Shown here one piece after another: positions 1 to 10,334 of a DNA stretch of 64,000 nucleotides (position 1 is the stretch's first letter; every line of letters starts with the position of its first letter). Below the pieces are notes generated by a model that saw nothing but the letters and a program-made list of their open reading frames with translations, had not been told where the DNA came from and did no database searches. Made by a program: the position numbers and the translations under genes. Origin of the DNA: Pythium myriotylum (taxonomy: Eukaryota > Oomycota > Peronosporomycetes > Pythiales > Pythiaceae); the NCBI GenBank assembly GCA_023091665.1, contig JALJCQ010000030.1, forward strand, positions 2,978,501 through 3,042,500, in the 5' to 3' direction.

Positions 1-986
1 GCAAAATCACTCGCTCGTCGAGGCAGCGCCGCCGACGTCGCATTCTTCTCATACTGCCACTGCTGCTTGGTGCCCAAATCCATGAGGAAGTCTGCTGTGT
101 CTCGTTGCGGTTGGCACTCGAAGCCAAGTCCCTGGAAGTAGTCCAACGCGAGTTCACGTGGACCGTGATACATGACATGGCCTTCATTGAGCAGGATCAC
201 CGTGTCGAAGAGGTCGAAAACTTCTGGCGCCGGTTGCAGCAACGCCATGACCACGGTCTTGTGCTCGGCCTGGGCGATCGAGCGGAACGCCCTAACGATG
301 TCGAACGTCGCGGCACTGTCAAGTCCCGTGGAGATCTCGTCGTGGCAAGCGACGTATCGGCCTTGAATGTCCATCTCACCGATGGTTACGCGCTTGCGTT
401 CTCCACCAGATACACCACGCAGCATTTCGTCGCCGACAACAGTGTCCTGGCAGTGGGAGAGGCCGAGCTGTTGGAGGATCCGTGCCGCCGTAGCCTCATC
501 GTGGGCGTGTTTCTCGACTTCCTCGATAGTAAGGTGGGGGTGCGGCACGCGACCACATGCTTGAGAGAACGAGATCGTCTCCTTCACCGTGAGGGTCGGG
601 AAGTGGCGCTCGCGTTGCGGCACGTAGCTCGCAAGCTGCGGGAGACGGCCGTGGAATTGGTCTTGAGGAACACCGTTGTAGGCGACATCTCCGCGGAGAG
701 CCACAGTCTTGGAAGCGTTCAGCCGGCCACTGAGCAGCTTGAGCAGCAAGGACTTGCCCGAGCCCGGCTGGCCGAGCACGAGGGTCATCGTGCCTGGGCG
801 AAAGACACCTGATACATCGGCCAGTACGGTCTTGGTCTGCTTGGCGCGTTTGGCTGCGACGAGGCCTCGCAGGCCGCTCGAAAGCTCGTGTGCGATCGTC
901 GGCAGCGCACGCTTGGCTACGTCATCCTCTGGACCGTGGATCTCGACCTCCGCGGTCAACGAAACGTGCGTGAGGCGAACCTCCAT
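1..986 (-). CDS. PDR-type ABCG transporter, N-terminal part (runs off left edge)
   Basis: Plasma-membrane drug-efflux pump of the full-size ABCG/PDR family. Only about 328 N-terminal residues lie in the window, and the frame stays open to base 1. Visible parts of the first nucleotide-binding domain, in order: the lead-in MEVRLTHVSL, a degenerate Walker A GQPGSGKS, a Q-loop region with YVPQRERH, the signature VSGGERKRV, and Walker B with the D-loop DEISTGLDSAATFD. His instead of the more usual Met precedes the Walker B Asp. The start is the first in-frame ATG (984-986), which gives a shorter N-terminus than the roughly 60 extra residues usual in oomycete PDR proteins. An upstream exon or a frame break near 990-1150 is possible: codons stay open there, and an alternative frame carries an ATG at 1145-1147. 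The transmembrane domains are outside the window. Confidence 0.93.
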   Translation of the reverse strand, partial: MEVRLTHVSLTAEVEIHGPEDDVAKRALPTIAHELSSGLRGLVAAKRAKQTKTVLADVSGVFRPGTMTLVLGQPGSGKSLLLKLLSGRLNASKTVALRGDVAYNGVPQDQFHGRLPQLASYVPQRERHFPTLTVKETISFSQACGRVPHPHLTIEEVEKHAHDEATAARILQQLGLSHCQDTVVGDEMLRGVSGGERKRVTIGEMDIQGRYVACHDEISTGLDSAATFDIVRAFRSIAQAEHKTVVMALLQPAPEVFDLFDTVILLNEGHVMYHGPRELALDYFQGLGFECQPQRDTADFLMDLGTKQQWQYEKNATSAALPRRASDF

Positions 987-2687
987 GTCGTTCGACGCTT
1001 GCGGGTGTTGAGGCGTATTGCGAAGTGCGTCTCGCTGAAGAGGCCGTGTCGAGCTTCCAGTGCAGCCAGGGCGGGTGTGCTGTTGTGGCTGGCTTCGACG
1101 ACCTTCTGGCAGGAGATGATTTCCTGGCAGGAGGTCATCGAGGGCATGCGTCCGCGTCAATAGGTGTGACGAATCACGAAAGATTAGTTAGCAGTGGCGG
1201 AGATGCACTAAATTCGACAGGTGTACGTATGGATGATGAGAGGTTGTTTGGTCCCGACGTGGGATGTTTGGTCCACACTTGGAACCAAACAACCTTTCAT
1301 CGTACATACATACACCTGTCGGATTGAATGTCTCTCTTCAAAACGAACAAATCTTGGACGCGCGACGAAAATGTCTGGTGGAGGATTGCGCTGGGAGCAC
1401 GCGAGTGATTAACGGACTCCTGAGAAACCCAACGTGACATTACGATGGGACAATCATCCCAGAAAACAGAGGTTGACAGCCACAATGAGATTCGAGAAAA
1501 AGTCCTAACTCGATCGGTCAGGACTTCTCACGGGGACCCTCCTTTGAGCGAGTACCGCAAGCGATCACATTGATTGTTGGGTCTCCGAAAGAGCGGTTTG
1601 GGCTAATAGTAATAAGTCAAGAGTCCGATGGATGTACGCATCGTATCGCCACATCGTCCCGCCAGTGTGACGTAACATCTTTGGTTGGACTGCAGGTTCA
1701 GTTGGTCTTGGCATAACCAAACCCTACATATCTACGACATCCGCCGCTCCATCGCAACGTTGAAACCGGGCTTAACATGATGACGTCGTCATCTCAACGT
1801 TTTGCATACTTGTATTGACGGTGCTTGAGCATTTACGCACTAGCAAGATGTTCTCGCGAAGCCAATTACAAATAAGACTCGAACTTGGTTTGCTGTGAGC
1901 TAGATACATGGCATTGGTTGTGTTCGCACATGTGTCTACTAGAGATAACCCAGTCGACGACCGAAAGTTTTATGGAAAACCTTACATTTTCAACACGTAC
2001 GAGATCCAACAAAATATATTCCACACCTCAAAATACGTATTCTAGAATCCGGGCTTCGAGCAAACACGGAGAAGCGAGGTCGAACTGGATCCTGAGGGAG
2101 CTCTTCAGATTTTGTGTGTTATTGGAACTAAAGCTGGATTTGTTGAAGAGACTGACTAACTCGACCGAAGTAACCACTAACTCAGCACAAGAAGGGCATC
2201 GTGTTTCGCCGTGAGGACTTTCATTTGGTGAGTTCATCCTACGTGTGTTCATCGTACACTTCCTCCTGCACTACCTGGTCAGTGCTACAGTATGATATTA
2301 CAGTTTGTTCGCGCTCTAAGCCGGTGTCAACTCTCTATGAACCTGTTATAATCCATATTTCTTTCCCGCAGGGAGATGATATGGAGATGGGTGGATGTAC
2401 TGACGCACGGTCCAAGTGGATGAGACCAACGGACTCGTGCAGTCCGGAGCCAGCTCTTCGAAGAAGACGACTTTTGAAAAGGGGATATTTCACAGTCGAT
2501 ATGCGTGGGGAGCATGATCGCGCAGAAATGTGTGGAGTCAGTATGACCAAACCCGTGCGGATCCTGTCATATTTTGTATGGGGAAGATACCGGCTTCGAA
2601 TGAATCAGAAGCCCAAAGAACTCCTAAAGCATTAGATGTACTTTTCTTGCAAATACTCGGAAATTCTATTTGACCCGTTGCTTCGAT
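987..2687. other. Intergenic region without a supported gene
   Basis: About 1.7 kb lies between the ABC transporter start and the retrotransposon. It is AT-richer than its surroundings. The only long frames (about 1885-2635) have no recognisable domain and no protein-like composition. It holds the hairpin listed separately and presumably the transporter promoter. Confidence 0.6.
1215..1321. repeat. Long hairpin: 38-bp inverted repeat with 31-bp spacer
   Basis: The left arm (1215-1252, starting CGACAGGTGTA) is the reverse complement of the right arm (1284-1321, ending TACACCTGTCG) with only four mismatches in 38 positions. The spacer is 31 bp. The word GTTTGGTCC appears both at the end of the left arm and again in the spacer. 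The structure could be a MITE-like element or could fold as a long RNA hairpin. I found no clear target-site duplication and no reading frame. Confidence 0.85.
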
Positions 2688-2702
2688 AAATCAGGGGTCC
2701 GC

Positions 2703-4181
2703 TGGCGACTCCGCGTCGTGAACGCCCAAGTGCGCCTCATCAGGGACTTCTCAAGTACCGTCAGTGAAGACCTCGGGAGCGTTTCATCTGTCCGCGCAGC
2801 GGCAACGATGGCGAAGCGGGCCGGCCACGGCATCATTCGTTTTGATCCGCATCCAACGCTTACACCCTGCGTGCAGCTTTGGACACGTCACGACCAGAAC
2901 CAGACCGCTGCTCCCCCCGCCACGCCATCCCCAGCCCAAGTCGCTATACAGACGCGCACTCAAGCGGCAGCTTTGCGTGATGATACCGCCAGTATGGCAC
3001 TCGGTACACTTTCCTGGAAACGGATTGCCAGATTGCCTCACACGACCAGCCAACAGCGCCTCCTCGCCATGCGTATCAAGGGCCACAGACTCTCCGGCTG
3101 GGACCGATCAACGGGCCGGTATGGATGCCCACACTGTCCGACACTCGCGCGGGCAGGAGGGCACACATTCCACATCTTCTGGGCCTGCCCGAACGCCCAG
3201 CACGTATGGGAGGCCCTACGCTCCAGATGAGCGGCGCTTGGCACCTGGAGACACCGGACGCAGCGCGAAGATATAGAGTTCAAGTTCGCCGTGTTTTCGT
3301 TGATACTCGACTCGACTCCTCCAGCTGCAAGCCGGCTCGCCTCCCCCGGCGGGGATGCTAAGGACTTCGCCACAGATCTCCATGACACATTCGCACGCTT
3401 ATGGAGCCTCCAAGTCTTGACATGCTTCCAACTGATCTGGCGATGGCGCCATCAACATCCACCTGAGACCACTCGCTGGCTCCCAGCAGCAGCACGAGCA
3501 GCCACGGAGATCTCTCTGAACGCCTGCGTCTATCACGTCCAGCCGCCAGACGACGTAAGATCAGTCCTGACAGTTCTTCGAAGAGTTTGGGATGCGTCGA
3601 CGGCAATGGCAACCCAATCCCCCCAGGCCCCACCACCTGCGCACCCGCAGTATCTTCTCTTCTTCGATGGCGGGTCGAGAGGCAACCCGGGGCCGGGCGG
3701 CTCTGGCTCCGTTGTCGTTCGCGTGGACTCCACGGGGTTCGACCCTACGTTGGTCTGGAGCGCTGCCACGAGTCTCGACGCGGCTACCACCACCAACAGT
3801 ATTGCTGAGTACCAAGGACTCTTTACAGGGCTTCAGGCAGCGGAGCGCCACCGGTGGGTACCTCTCACCGTTATCGGCGACAGCCAACTTATTCTCCGTC
3901 AAGTCTCTCAATACCGGCCCCCCACCAAGGAGCACCTCCGAGTGCTCTACTCCTCTACCAGGCTCGCAGCTGATCGTCTCAACGTACGCGAGTGGCGTCA
4001 CCACCTCCGCGTACACAACAAGATGGCCGACTTTGCAGCCAATGTCGCGATGGATTCCAAGAGAAACCTCCAGACATTTCATCCGTCCGACCGCCCCGAA
4101 TGGCGAGGACTACAACCCCTCCTACAAGGTGACTATCTCCAGTGGAAGGCCTCCACCGAAAGAAAGGCCCCGGTGCCGTAG
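2703..4181 (+). pseudogene. Retrotransposon polyprotein fragment: RT zinc-binding plus RNase H, broken by a stop
   Basis: The first part (to 3230) holds a reverse-transcriptase zinc-binding (zf-RVT-like) segment with CPHC, then GGHTFH and a final Cys before WEALRSR. The second part (from about 3291) holds a type I RNase H domain with FFDGGSRGNPGPG (first Asp), AEYQGL (Glu), GDSQLI (Asp) and NKMADFAAN (last Asp region), so all four acidic active-site positions look present. The two parts are in the same frame and are separated by a single in-frame TGA at 3228-3230; the codons after it read on as plausible coding sequence. With the 5' truncation this makes a pseudogene. A 19-base C tract follows the terminal TAG. 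Confidence 0.85.
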
Positions 4182-4183
4182 TG

Positions 4184-4202
4184 CCCCCCCCCCCCCCCCC
4201 CC
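4184..4202 (+). repeat. Poly(C) tract, 19 bases
   Basis: An uninterrupted run of 19 C immediately 3' of the retrotransposon stop codon. Length is approximate because homopolymers are error-prone in sequencing. Confidence 0.8.
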
Positions 4203-4828
4203 TGCATATCAAAGCTATCGTTGTTCACACTGATGTAACACAATAGACTCCAACTTTCATCATCAAATCAGGGGTCCGGCTTAGAGCGCGAACAAACTGT
4301 ACTACTTCCTGTTAATCACAGCGGAGAGATCAAATATCTCTCAACGACCACCGACTGTACCGATTCCATGGCACAGTCCAGTACAGCTCGAGATCCGAAC
4401 CTACCAACCCACCGCCACACCACGCCACACCACACCACCTGCGTACCTAACGCCACACCACCTGCGTACCTAACGCCACCTGCTTCTCCAGCGAGAGTCG
4501 CCACCGAGCCCAGGAGCCCATGAGACCATGAGAATGGCCCACGCCATGAGCGTCGCCACGGCCGCCAGGCGCCGCCCGATGCGCGCGCCATGACGCGCAA
4601 CGCATGGCGAGACGCCCTGTCTCTTGCGCATCCCCACGCCAACGCCAACACCAACGCCAACGCCATGGTCGCCTCGCCTCCGTGCGGTTCTCTCGCGCTT
4701 GGTGCCGCGTGAGAGGCGGTCGCCCCCCATCAATCACTTGCGCCACGTCGCATCGTCCTCGCCCTCGCCCTCTTCGGCTCGCTCCGTCCTGGATTTGATC
4801 TCCATCAAGCTCAGGCAACCCAAAGCAC

Positions 4829-4873
4829 CATCGCATCGCATCGCATCGCATCGCATCGCATCGCATCGCATCG
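4829..4873 (+). repeat. (CATCG)9 microsatellite in the leader of the acidic-protein gene
   Basis: Nine tandem CATCG units. The inverted copy at 28560-28589 has six. A CAA/GAA-rich tract (about 4925-4992) follows directly before the start codon and also differs in length between the copies. Confidence 0.9.
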
Positions 4874-4993
4874 CTAGCGAGCGAGAGACGCACTGCCGAC
4901 AGCAAGCAGCGCCGCGAGAGCAACAGAACCACCACCAACAACAACAACAACAAGAACAACAACAACAACAAGAACAACAAGAACAACAAGAAC

Positions 4994-6408
4994 ATGAACA
5001 TGAACAGCAGCAGCATGAACATGTCGATGTCGACGCGCATGACGATCGAAGAACTGGCCACGAGGCCGCCGAGGCCGAGGCCGACGCGCGTGGCGCCACG
5101 ACCGCTGCGGCCGGTGCCGCCGGTGAGGCCCATGACGGCGCGCGAGTACCAGACGGCCGTGACGCGCATGGCGTTCCAGGCGGCGTGCGCGGTGAACCGA
5201 ACGCGCAAGGCGAGCGCGGCGTTCGCGCAGCCGCAAGTGGCCGAGATGCACGCGCTGCTGGCGCACCACATGGACGTTTTGTGTGTGGAGCTGCTGACCG
5301 CGGCCAAGTGGATCGCGCGCAACGAGGCGGAGCTCACGATGCGCTCGAACGAGATCGCGCACCTGCAGGCGGCGGCGGAGGCCGCTGCGTGGGACACGGA
5401 CGAGGAGGAGGAGTACTACTGCTACGAAGAGGAGGAGGAGAACGAAGGAGAAGAGGAGGCGTCGATTGACCTGAAGGAGGACAAGAGCCGCCTACCCATG
5501 CCGAGCGAGGCTGAGGAGACCGCCGAGTTGGGCTGCGAATCAGAGACAGCCGAACAAGAAGACGAACAAGACGGCGGAAAAGACGACGCCAAGATCGACG
5601 TGGACGTGGACGTCGACGAGGCAGTCCAAGATGGCCTCGATGGCCTCGACAAGGCGGCCGACGATGGAGAAGCGCTCTCGCAGGGCACGGAAGAAGAACA
5701 GGTGCAGGTGCACCGTCACGAGGCAGACTCGACGGAGCAGCTTGACTTTGCGAGCTGGGTCTCTGTCTGTGTATCTGTCTTGGAAGAGGAAGAGGAAGAG
5801 GAAACGACCGAGTTGGCGCCGCTGGTGTGCGCGCCGGAGTCGGAGAGCGAGACCGAGAATGACAGCGAAAGCAATAGCGAGAGCAATAGCGAGTGCGATT
5901 GCGAGTTGGAGGGCGCTGCGACGTCTTGCGGCGAGGCAGGAACGGCGCCTGTCTCAGCTGAAGTTGTGTTGGCTTCACGTGAAGACTTGGGCACGGCGAC
6001 CGAGACCGACACAGAGACCGATACAGAGCCAGAGGCAGAGACCGAGCCCACGGCATCTGCGTCGACACGCGGATCTCCAGCCGCGCGCGAGGAGCCGCGA
6101 GTGTCGCGCATTGTCGCGCCGAAGATCTTGCCTCTTCGAGGCGTGCGTCGTCCGTTGGGCACGTTGGCCCGCGCGAAGACCACGACCGCGACAGGCGCTC
6201 CGGCGATGACTACTCGATTTGGATGGAAGCATCCAGTCGTCATGGAAGCCGTCCGCGCTCCGGCAGTCGTTCACGTCGCGCGCTTCGATCCAGTCGCTGA
6301 AGCCGTGTGTGCCGTGAAGAAACAAGAAAGGCCGACTCCGGCTCTGGTTGTGGATGCTGCACGATTACTTGCACCTCCACACACGACAAAGAAGAAAGTA
6401 GTAGAGGC

Positions 6409-6440
<32 letters not shown>

Positions 6441-6526
6441 AGCTGACGAAGCTGACGACGAAGATCCGCAGCAAGAAGCCATCGACGAAGGCTGCTGCGG
6501 CCGCTCAGCCGGCGCGCTGGCGGTGA
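4994..6526 (+). CDS. Orphan acidic protein, copy A (510 aa)
   Basis: Function unknown. The N-terminus is Met/Asn/Ser-rich (MNMNSSSMNMSM), followed by a Pro/Arg stretch and then a helical, more conserved-looking block at about residues 45-125 containing MTAREYQTAVTRM and QVAEMHALLAHHM. Residues about 135-350 are dominated by Glu/Asp/Ser. The C-terminus is Ala/Thr/Lys-rich with a run of Thr and a basic end. No signal peptide or membrane segment is visible. The intact frame in the diverged inverted copy (26949-28433), with length changes in multiples of three, supports this strand and frame over the long antisense frame at 4447-5397. A cytosolic or nuclear location is a guess from composition. 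The start is the first of several ATGs directly after the CAA/GAA tract. Confidence 0.75.
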
Positions 6527-7119
6527 TCGTGAAGCGAAGCGCGCGCGCGCTGATCGACCTCGACCACCTCGACCATCGATCGACCATCGTTCCAGCACCA
6601 AGGAACCAAGGAAGGCGGCAGGCACTGAGTGCCTCGAGCTTCCCCTGACAGGGCCTGCCGCCAAGAGCAAGTTGATGCACGAACGAGGTCGATGAGGCGA
6701 GGTAAGGCAAGGCGAGGCGAGCGGCGGACGCGGCTAGCGGATGGCGTTGGTGTTGGCGTTGGCGTTGGCGGGCGATATGCTCAGAGTCAGGCTCCTTTGT
6801 GAGAAGACCGGAGGCGTGTCCCTGCCCCTGCCCCTGCCCCTGCCGCGCGGACGCAGACGCAGACGCATCGATGGAGAGCGGTATGGATGTGTGGATGGAA
6901 GCTTGAGTAGGTAGAAGAAGTAGTAGAAGTAGAAGTAGAAGTAGAAGTAGTTATGGCAGAAGTGGTCGAGAAAATGAATCGATTTGTTTTTCTAGGAATC
7001 TGGAGTTTTCCCAAGGTTGTGTTTGGTGTCAATGCAGTCTAATAGGTCCACGTTGATGCTAATTTTCTGCCGTTCATGGTGGCAAGAGCACTCCATGGTT
7101 CGCTATGCTGCGAATCAAA

Positions 7120-7158
7120 GAGAAGTTACTTCTCTACAAAGTGGAGAAGTTACTTCTC
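7120..7158. repeat. Two copies of the near-palindrome GAGAAGTTACTTCTC
   Basis: The 15-mer GAGAAGTTACTTCTC occurs at 7120-7134 and 7144-7158, and a shared TACAA follows each copy. Each unit is almost its own reverse complement. The pair lies about 410 bp upstream of the CAMK kinase start and just outside the end of segment A, so it could be a paired protein-binding site or a small direct duplication. Confidence 0.7.
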
Positions 7159-7565
7159 TACAATACCTCTCAGAGGTTCGATTCATTCCATGATATCCAT
7201 CCTGTCACGCATGAGAAGAACTGGCCTGCGATCTTATTCCGAGTGGGTGCCTAATTTTGATCGCTCCATCTGAAGACGTCGTCGCAGTAGGTGCTTCCAA
7301 TCAGAACTACGCAGCTGAGGATTCCCCCACCGCCTCGCCCGAATTAGCCGAGCTCAAAGCCTGCTCAACATGCTGCCCTCCGGCTCATTCGTGGACTGCC
7401 CCCTGTAAGATCGAGGAAGAGGTGAAACAGAAGAAGCTGGTGTCTGAGCTTCAAGTGCCTCGCCATCTGCCTGGAACCTCGCCGAGCTCCTGTGCTCTCC
7501 GTCGGCGCTGGTGGCGCTTCATTTTCGTACACGTCGCTGATTAAGACAGTCCACTAGACGCTGCC

Positions 7566-8622
7566 ATGTCCGAGCGCCTCCCACCAGAGCTCGTCGAGAA
7601 GTATAAGATCGGGCGCGTGATCGGCGAAGGCAACTTCTCGATCGTCAAGGAGTGCGTGCGCAAGTCAAGTGGCGAGCGCTTCGCGGTCAAGTGCATCAAC
7701 AAGACGGCGCTCAACCCCAAGGATCGCGCCAACCTCGTCCAGGAGATCAACATCCTCAAGGAGCTCGACCACCCCAACATCATCAAGCTCTACGACGTGT
7801 ACGAGGATGATCGAGACATGTGCTATCTGGTCATGGAGTTCGCGGCCGGCGGCGAGCTCTTCGATCGCATCATCGCCAAGGAGTACTACACCGAGGCCGA
7901 GGCCAAGAAGGTCGTCAAGGTCGTGGCTAAAGTGCTCGCTTACTGCCACAACCAGGGCGTGACCCACCGTGACCTCAAGCCGGAGAATTTGCTCTACGCG
8001 GACGAGAGCGAGAACGCCAAGATCAAGATCGCGGACTTTGGCTTCGCCAAGCTCGTCACAGCTGAGACCAACATGTCGACAATGTGCGGCACGCCGGGCT
8101 ACTACGCCCCGGAGATCGTGCGCAAGCAACCGGTACGTTCTTGTGACTTGGAATCACTTCCTCGCCGAGTGGAGAGCTAATGTGCGTCGTGTTGTGGAGC
8201 AGTACGACAACAAGTGCGATATTTGGAGTCTCGGTGTGATCACGTACATCTTGCTCTGCGGATTCCCTCCGTTCTACGACGAGAACCAAGTCGAGGAGAT
8301 GCGCAAGATCCTCAACGGCGAGTTTGAGTTCGTGCCGCCGTACTTTGACCACGTCTCGGGTCAGGCCAAGGACTTGATCAAGCGTATGCTGGTCGTGGAC
8401 GCCAAGAAGCGGCTCAGCGCCGAGCAGGTGCTCAAGCACCCGTGGTTCAGCGACATCCAAGACGAAGACGACGTCGTGCTGCTCAATTCGGTGGCCAAGA
8501 ACCTCAAGGAGCAGCAGCGCCTGGCCACACGCAAGAAGTTCCGTGCTGGCGTCGGCGCGATCATCGCCGTGAAGAAGACCCAGCGCCTGCTGAGCATGAA
8601 GCAGGCCCGTGCGCCCACGTAA
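7566..8622 (+). CDS. CAMK-family serine/threonine protein kinase
   Basis: Two exons, 7566-8132 and 8203-8622, with a 70-bp intron (GTACGT..CAG, with a CTAAT branch-like site) in phase 0, giving 328 aa. All catalytic motifs are present: glycine loop GEGNFS (about 20-25), VAIK-equivalent FAVK (Lys42), HRDLKPEN (Asp136), a DFG motif (DFGFAK) and GTPGYYAPE. After the intron the frame continues with DIWSLGVITYILLCGFPPF, typical of calcium/calmodulin-dependent kinases, and ends at a PWF box. The roughly 45-residue tail is basic (RKKFRAGVGAIIAVKK) and could be an autoinhibitory or calmodulin-binding helix, but this is unproven. The protein is short, with no extra domains. An AATAAA-like CAATAAA follows the stop. 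Confidence 0.93.
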
Positions 8623-8834
8623 TTGCAGGTTTCTCGAGCCATTAGACTATCTGTGTTCAATAAACCCCCCACAGTCTGAGGATTTTTTTTTCATCGTCGT
8701 CTCGAGCGCTAAGAATATGGCACGTGCGCACGATCTCTTGCCTCGAGTCTTACCGCACGAGGAGAGAGCTCGCGATCGAGCAGTTTGGCATTTTCGTCGA
8801 GCAGTGGAGTCTCACTCTCTCTCTCTGCGACGCC

Positions 8835-9476
8835 ATGGCATTCTTCGGCCTCACGAAGCTGGGCTCGCAGAGTCCGTTCGAGCTCGCGAAAGAGACGCCG
8901 CTGTACGTCTTCGAGGCGAGCGACTGGCAAGACGCGTTCATGCAGACGTTCCAGCCGGGCTTCACGGTCCACTCGGAGAGCGAAGAGCAAGTCGAGGCGG
9001 CGCGCCGCGCGCTCGAGACCGCGACGCTCACGTACGAGCAGCTCCCGACGATGCTGCGGCACTTGTACAAGTGTCCGAAGGGAGTGGAGAACGTGCCCGA
9101 GTCGGCTCGGCGCCTCGTGCTCGAGGGCTTTGCGAGTCTGCGCGAGCGCGCGTTCGCGCTGCGCGAGTTCCTGGGCGTGGCCGAGCGCGTGCGGCGCGTG
9201 GCCGAGCAGGACGAGGCGAGGCAGCGGGAGAGCGCGTACCTCAAGGACGGCGTGCGGTCGCGCGAGTTCGTCTCGGCGCTCGAGCTGCGCGGCGCGCTGG
9301 CCAAGCACGCGCGCGTGGCCAAGAGCCCGCCCGAGAAGGCGCTGGCGCCGCTCACGGACGCGCAGACGCTCGGGTGGCTCAAGCCCACGGCCGTGACGAC
9401 GCGGCGGCCGACCAAGAGCTGCGACGAGACCAAGTACGCCAGCGCCATGGTCAAGGCCGGCGTCTACTACTACTAA
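8835..9476 (+). CDS. Conserved-looking protein of unknown function (213 aa)
   Basis: I do not recognise the family. The protein starts MAFFGLTKLGSQSPF and ends with SAMVKAGVYYY. The middle (about residues 65-190) is predicted helical and rich in Ala, Arg and Glu, with a Leu-Arg-Glu pattern that could form a short coiled coil. There is no signal peptide or transmembrane segment. The ATG at 8835 is preferred: codons upstream remain open but lack an ATG, and a TCACTCTC initiator-like motif lies about 25 bases upstream. The gene lies 212 bp downstream of the kinase on the same strand. A ciliary or microtubule-associated role is conceivable from the small helical make-up, but nothing in the sequence proves it. 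Confidence 0.7.
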   Translation: MAFFGLTKLGSQSPFELAKETPLYVFEASDWQDAFMQTFQPGFTVHSESEEQVEAARRALETATLTYEQLPTMLRHLYKCPKGVENVPESARRLVLEGFASLRERAFALREFLGVAERVRRVAEQDEARQRESAYLKDGVRSREFVSALELRGALAKHARVAKSPPEKALAPLTDAQTLGWLKPTAVTTRRPTKSCDETKYASAMVKAGVYYY

Positions 9477-10334
9477 TACACTGATCGTGTCCACCGACTG
9501 GCGAGACGGCGACAGATGGAGAGGAGGGGGCTTCAAGCAGTCGAGGCCGTTGGACTCGCATGGTGGACACGGGGAGAGAGCGAGAGGGATCTTCGTACAG
9601 ACAGACAGAGGATAGGATAGGATGCGGATGCGGTAGTAATACTTGGCGCAGAACCGTTCTCCCGATCAGCGCTCTCTCGAGGGCGTGGCGCAGAAGTCAG
9701 CACAGCTTGATGGCCGTGATGACGTGGTTGGGGAACCGCTTGCCATACATTTTCCAAGTCACACGCAAACAGCATCATCGCCCTCTTCTGTCCGTTGGGG
9801 TGCCCTCTGATTGAGCAACACGCCAGACGGTTTCGCTGGGACCAGTTGTCCCATAGAGACTCAAAGGGGCGCGAGAGCGATTAGGGATCCAAGCAAAAAA
9901 CGACTCCGCGACCGATCCGCGGGATTACCTTCGTGCGACATGATTCAGGAGGTTGAAAACGATCCACCCCAACACAAACAGAACGTCTAGGACGATGACA
10001 ACCCTATTCATTGGCTAAAATGTGCAGTCAAACCGTCTCTGATTGGGCCACTCCCGAAAGAGTAGCCACGCGTGTCCTGAAAGTGATATCGGGACGAGAA
10101 GGGCCCAGTATTCGCGCTCGAATCAGGTCGCAACCTCGCAGTCGCTCTTCCGTTCATTGCCCGTCGTTCATTCTCGGAAAATCGATCCGCTCACGCCAAC
10201 GGAACCGTTTTCTTCTGGCGGCGTTATTTAAGGCTCTCTGTTCTCGTGACGCCTCTTGATCCCGTAACCCCTTCTTCTCCGGAGCTCCTCGCCGAGAAAG
10301 GCCACTCGCGCACTCGCCGCCGACGAAGCAGACC
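9477..10334. other. Intergenic region
   Basis: Promoter region of the following transporter plus the 3' flank of the preceding gene. The only frames are short and of random composition. A TTATTTAAGG sequence about 110 bp before the transporter start could be a promoter element. No RNA gene was seen. Confidence 0.5.

Larger units (their letters stand above)
2688..4278 (+). mobile_element. 5'-truncated non-LTR retrotransposon with 14-bp target-site duplication
   Basis: The 14-mer AAATCAGGGGTCCG occurs at 2688-2701 and again at 4265-4278, flanking a 1563-bp insert (2702-4264). The insert carries only the C-terminal part of a LINE-type polyprotein. A perfect long direct repeat, a 5'-truncated body and a short low-complexity 3' tail (CATCATC) are what target-primed reverse transcription leaves. 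The upstream reverse-transcriptase core and any ORF1 are missing, so this is a dead-on-arrival copy. Reading frames that run through the left repeat begin in target DNA by chance. Confidence 0.85.
4356..7038 (+). repeat. Segment A of a 2.6-kb inverted segmental duplication
   Basis: This stretch recurs as the reverse complement at 26477-29062. The shared sequence starts at TGTACCGATTCCATGG and ends at GGTGTCAATGCAGT. Similarity is high through coding, leader and 3' parts, with microsatellite length differences and indels. Weak similarity may extend left to about 4335. Neither end has terminal inverted repeats, so this looks like duplication of a genomic block rather than a transposon. It starts only 77 bp after the retrotransposon target-site duplication. 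Confidence 0.93.

Noticed and set aside
1885..2635. Two frames of about 110-145 codons
   Set aside because: No domain, no good start context and odd composition; treated as noncoding.
4447..5397. Long minus-strand frame opposite the acidic-protein gene (also at 28030-29022 plus)
   Set aside because: It is rich in Cys/Leu/Val runs made by the antisense of CAA/GAG repeats, and the sense frame has a better composition and a clear helical block.
4356..7038. Segment A as a DNA transposon
   Set aside because: No terminal inverted repeats, no transposase and no target-site duplication at either copy.
9700..9760. Minus-strand peptide ending NHVITAIKLC
   Set aside because: Looks like a protein C-terminus, but no in-frame start or convincing upstream exon was found.
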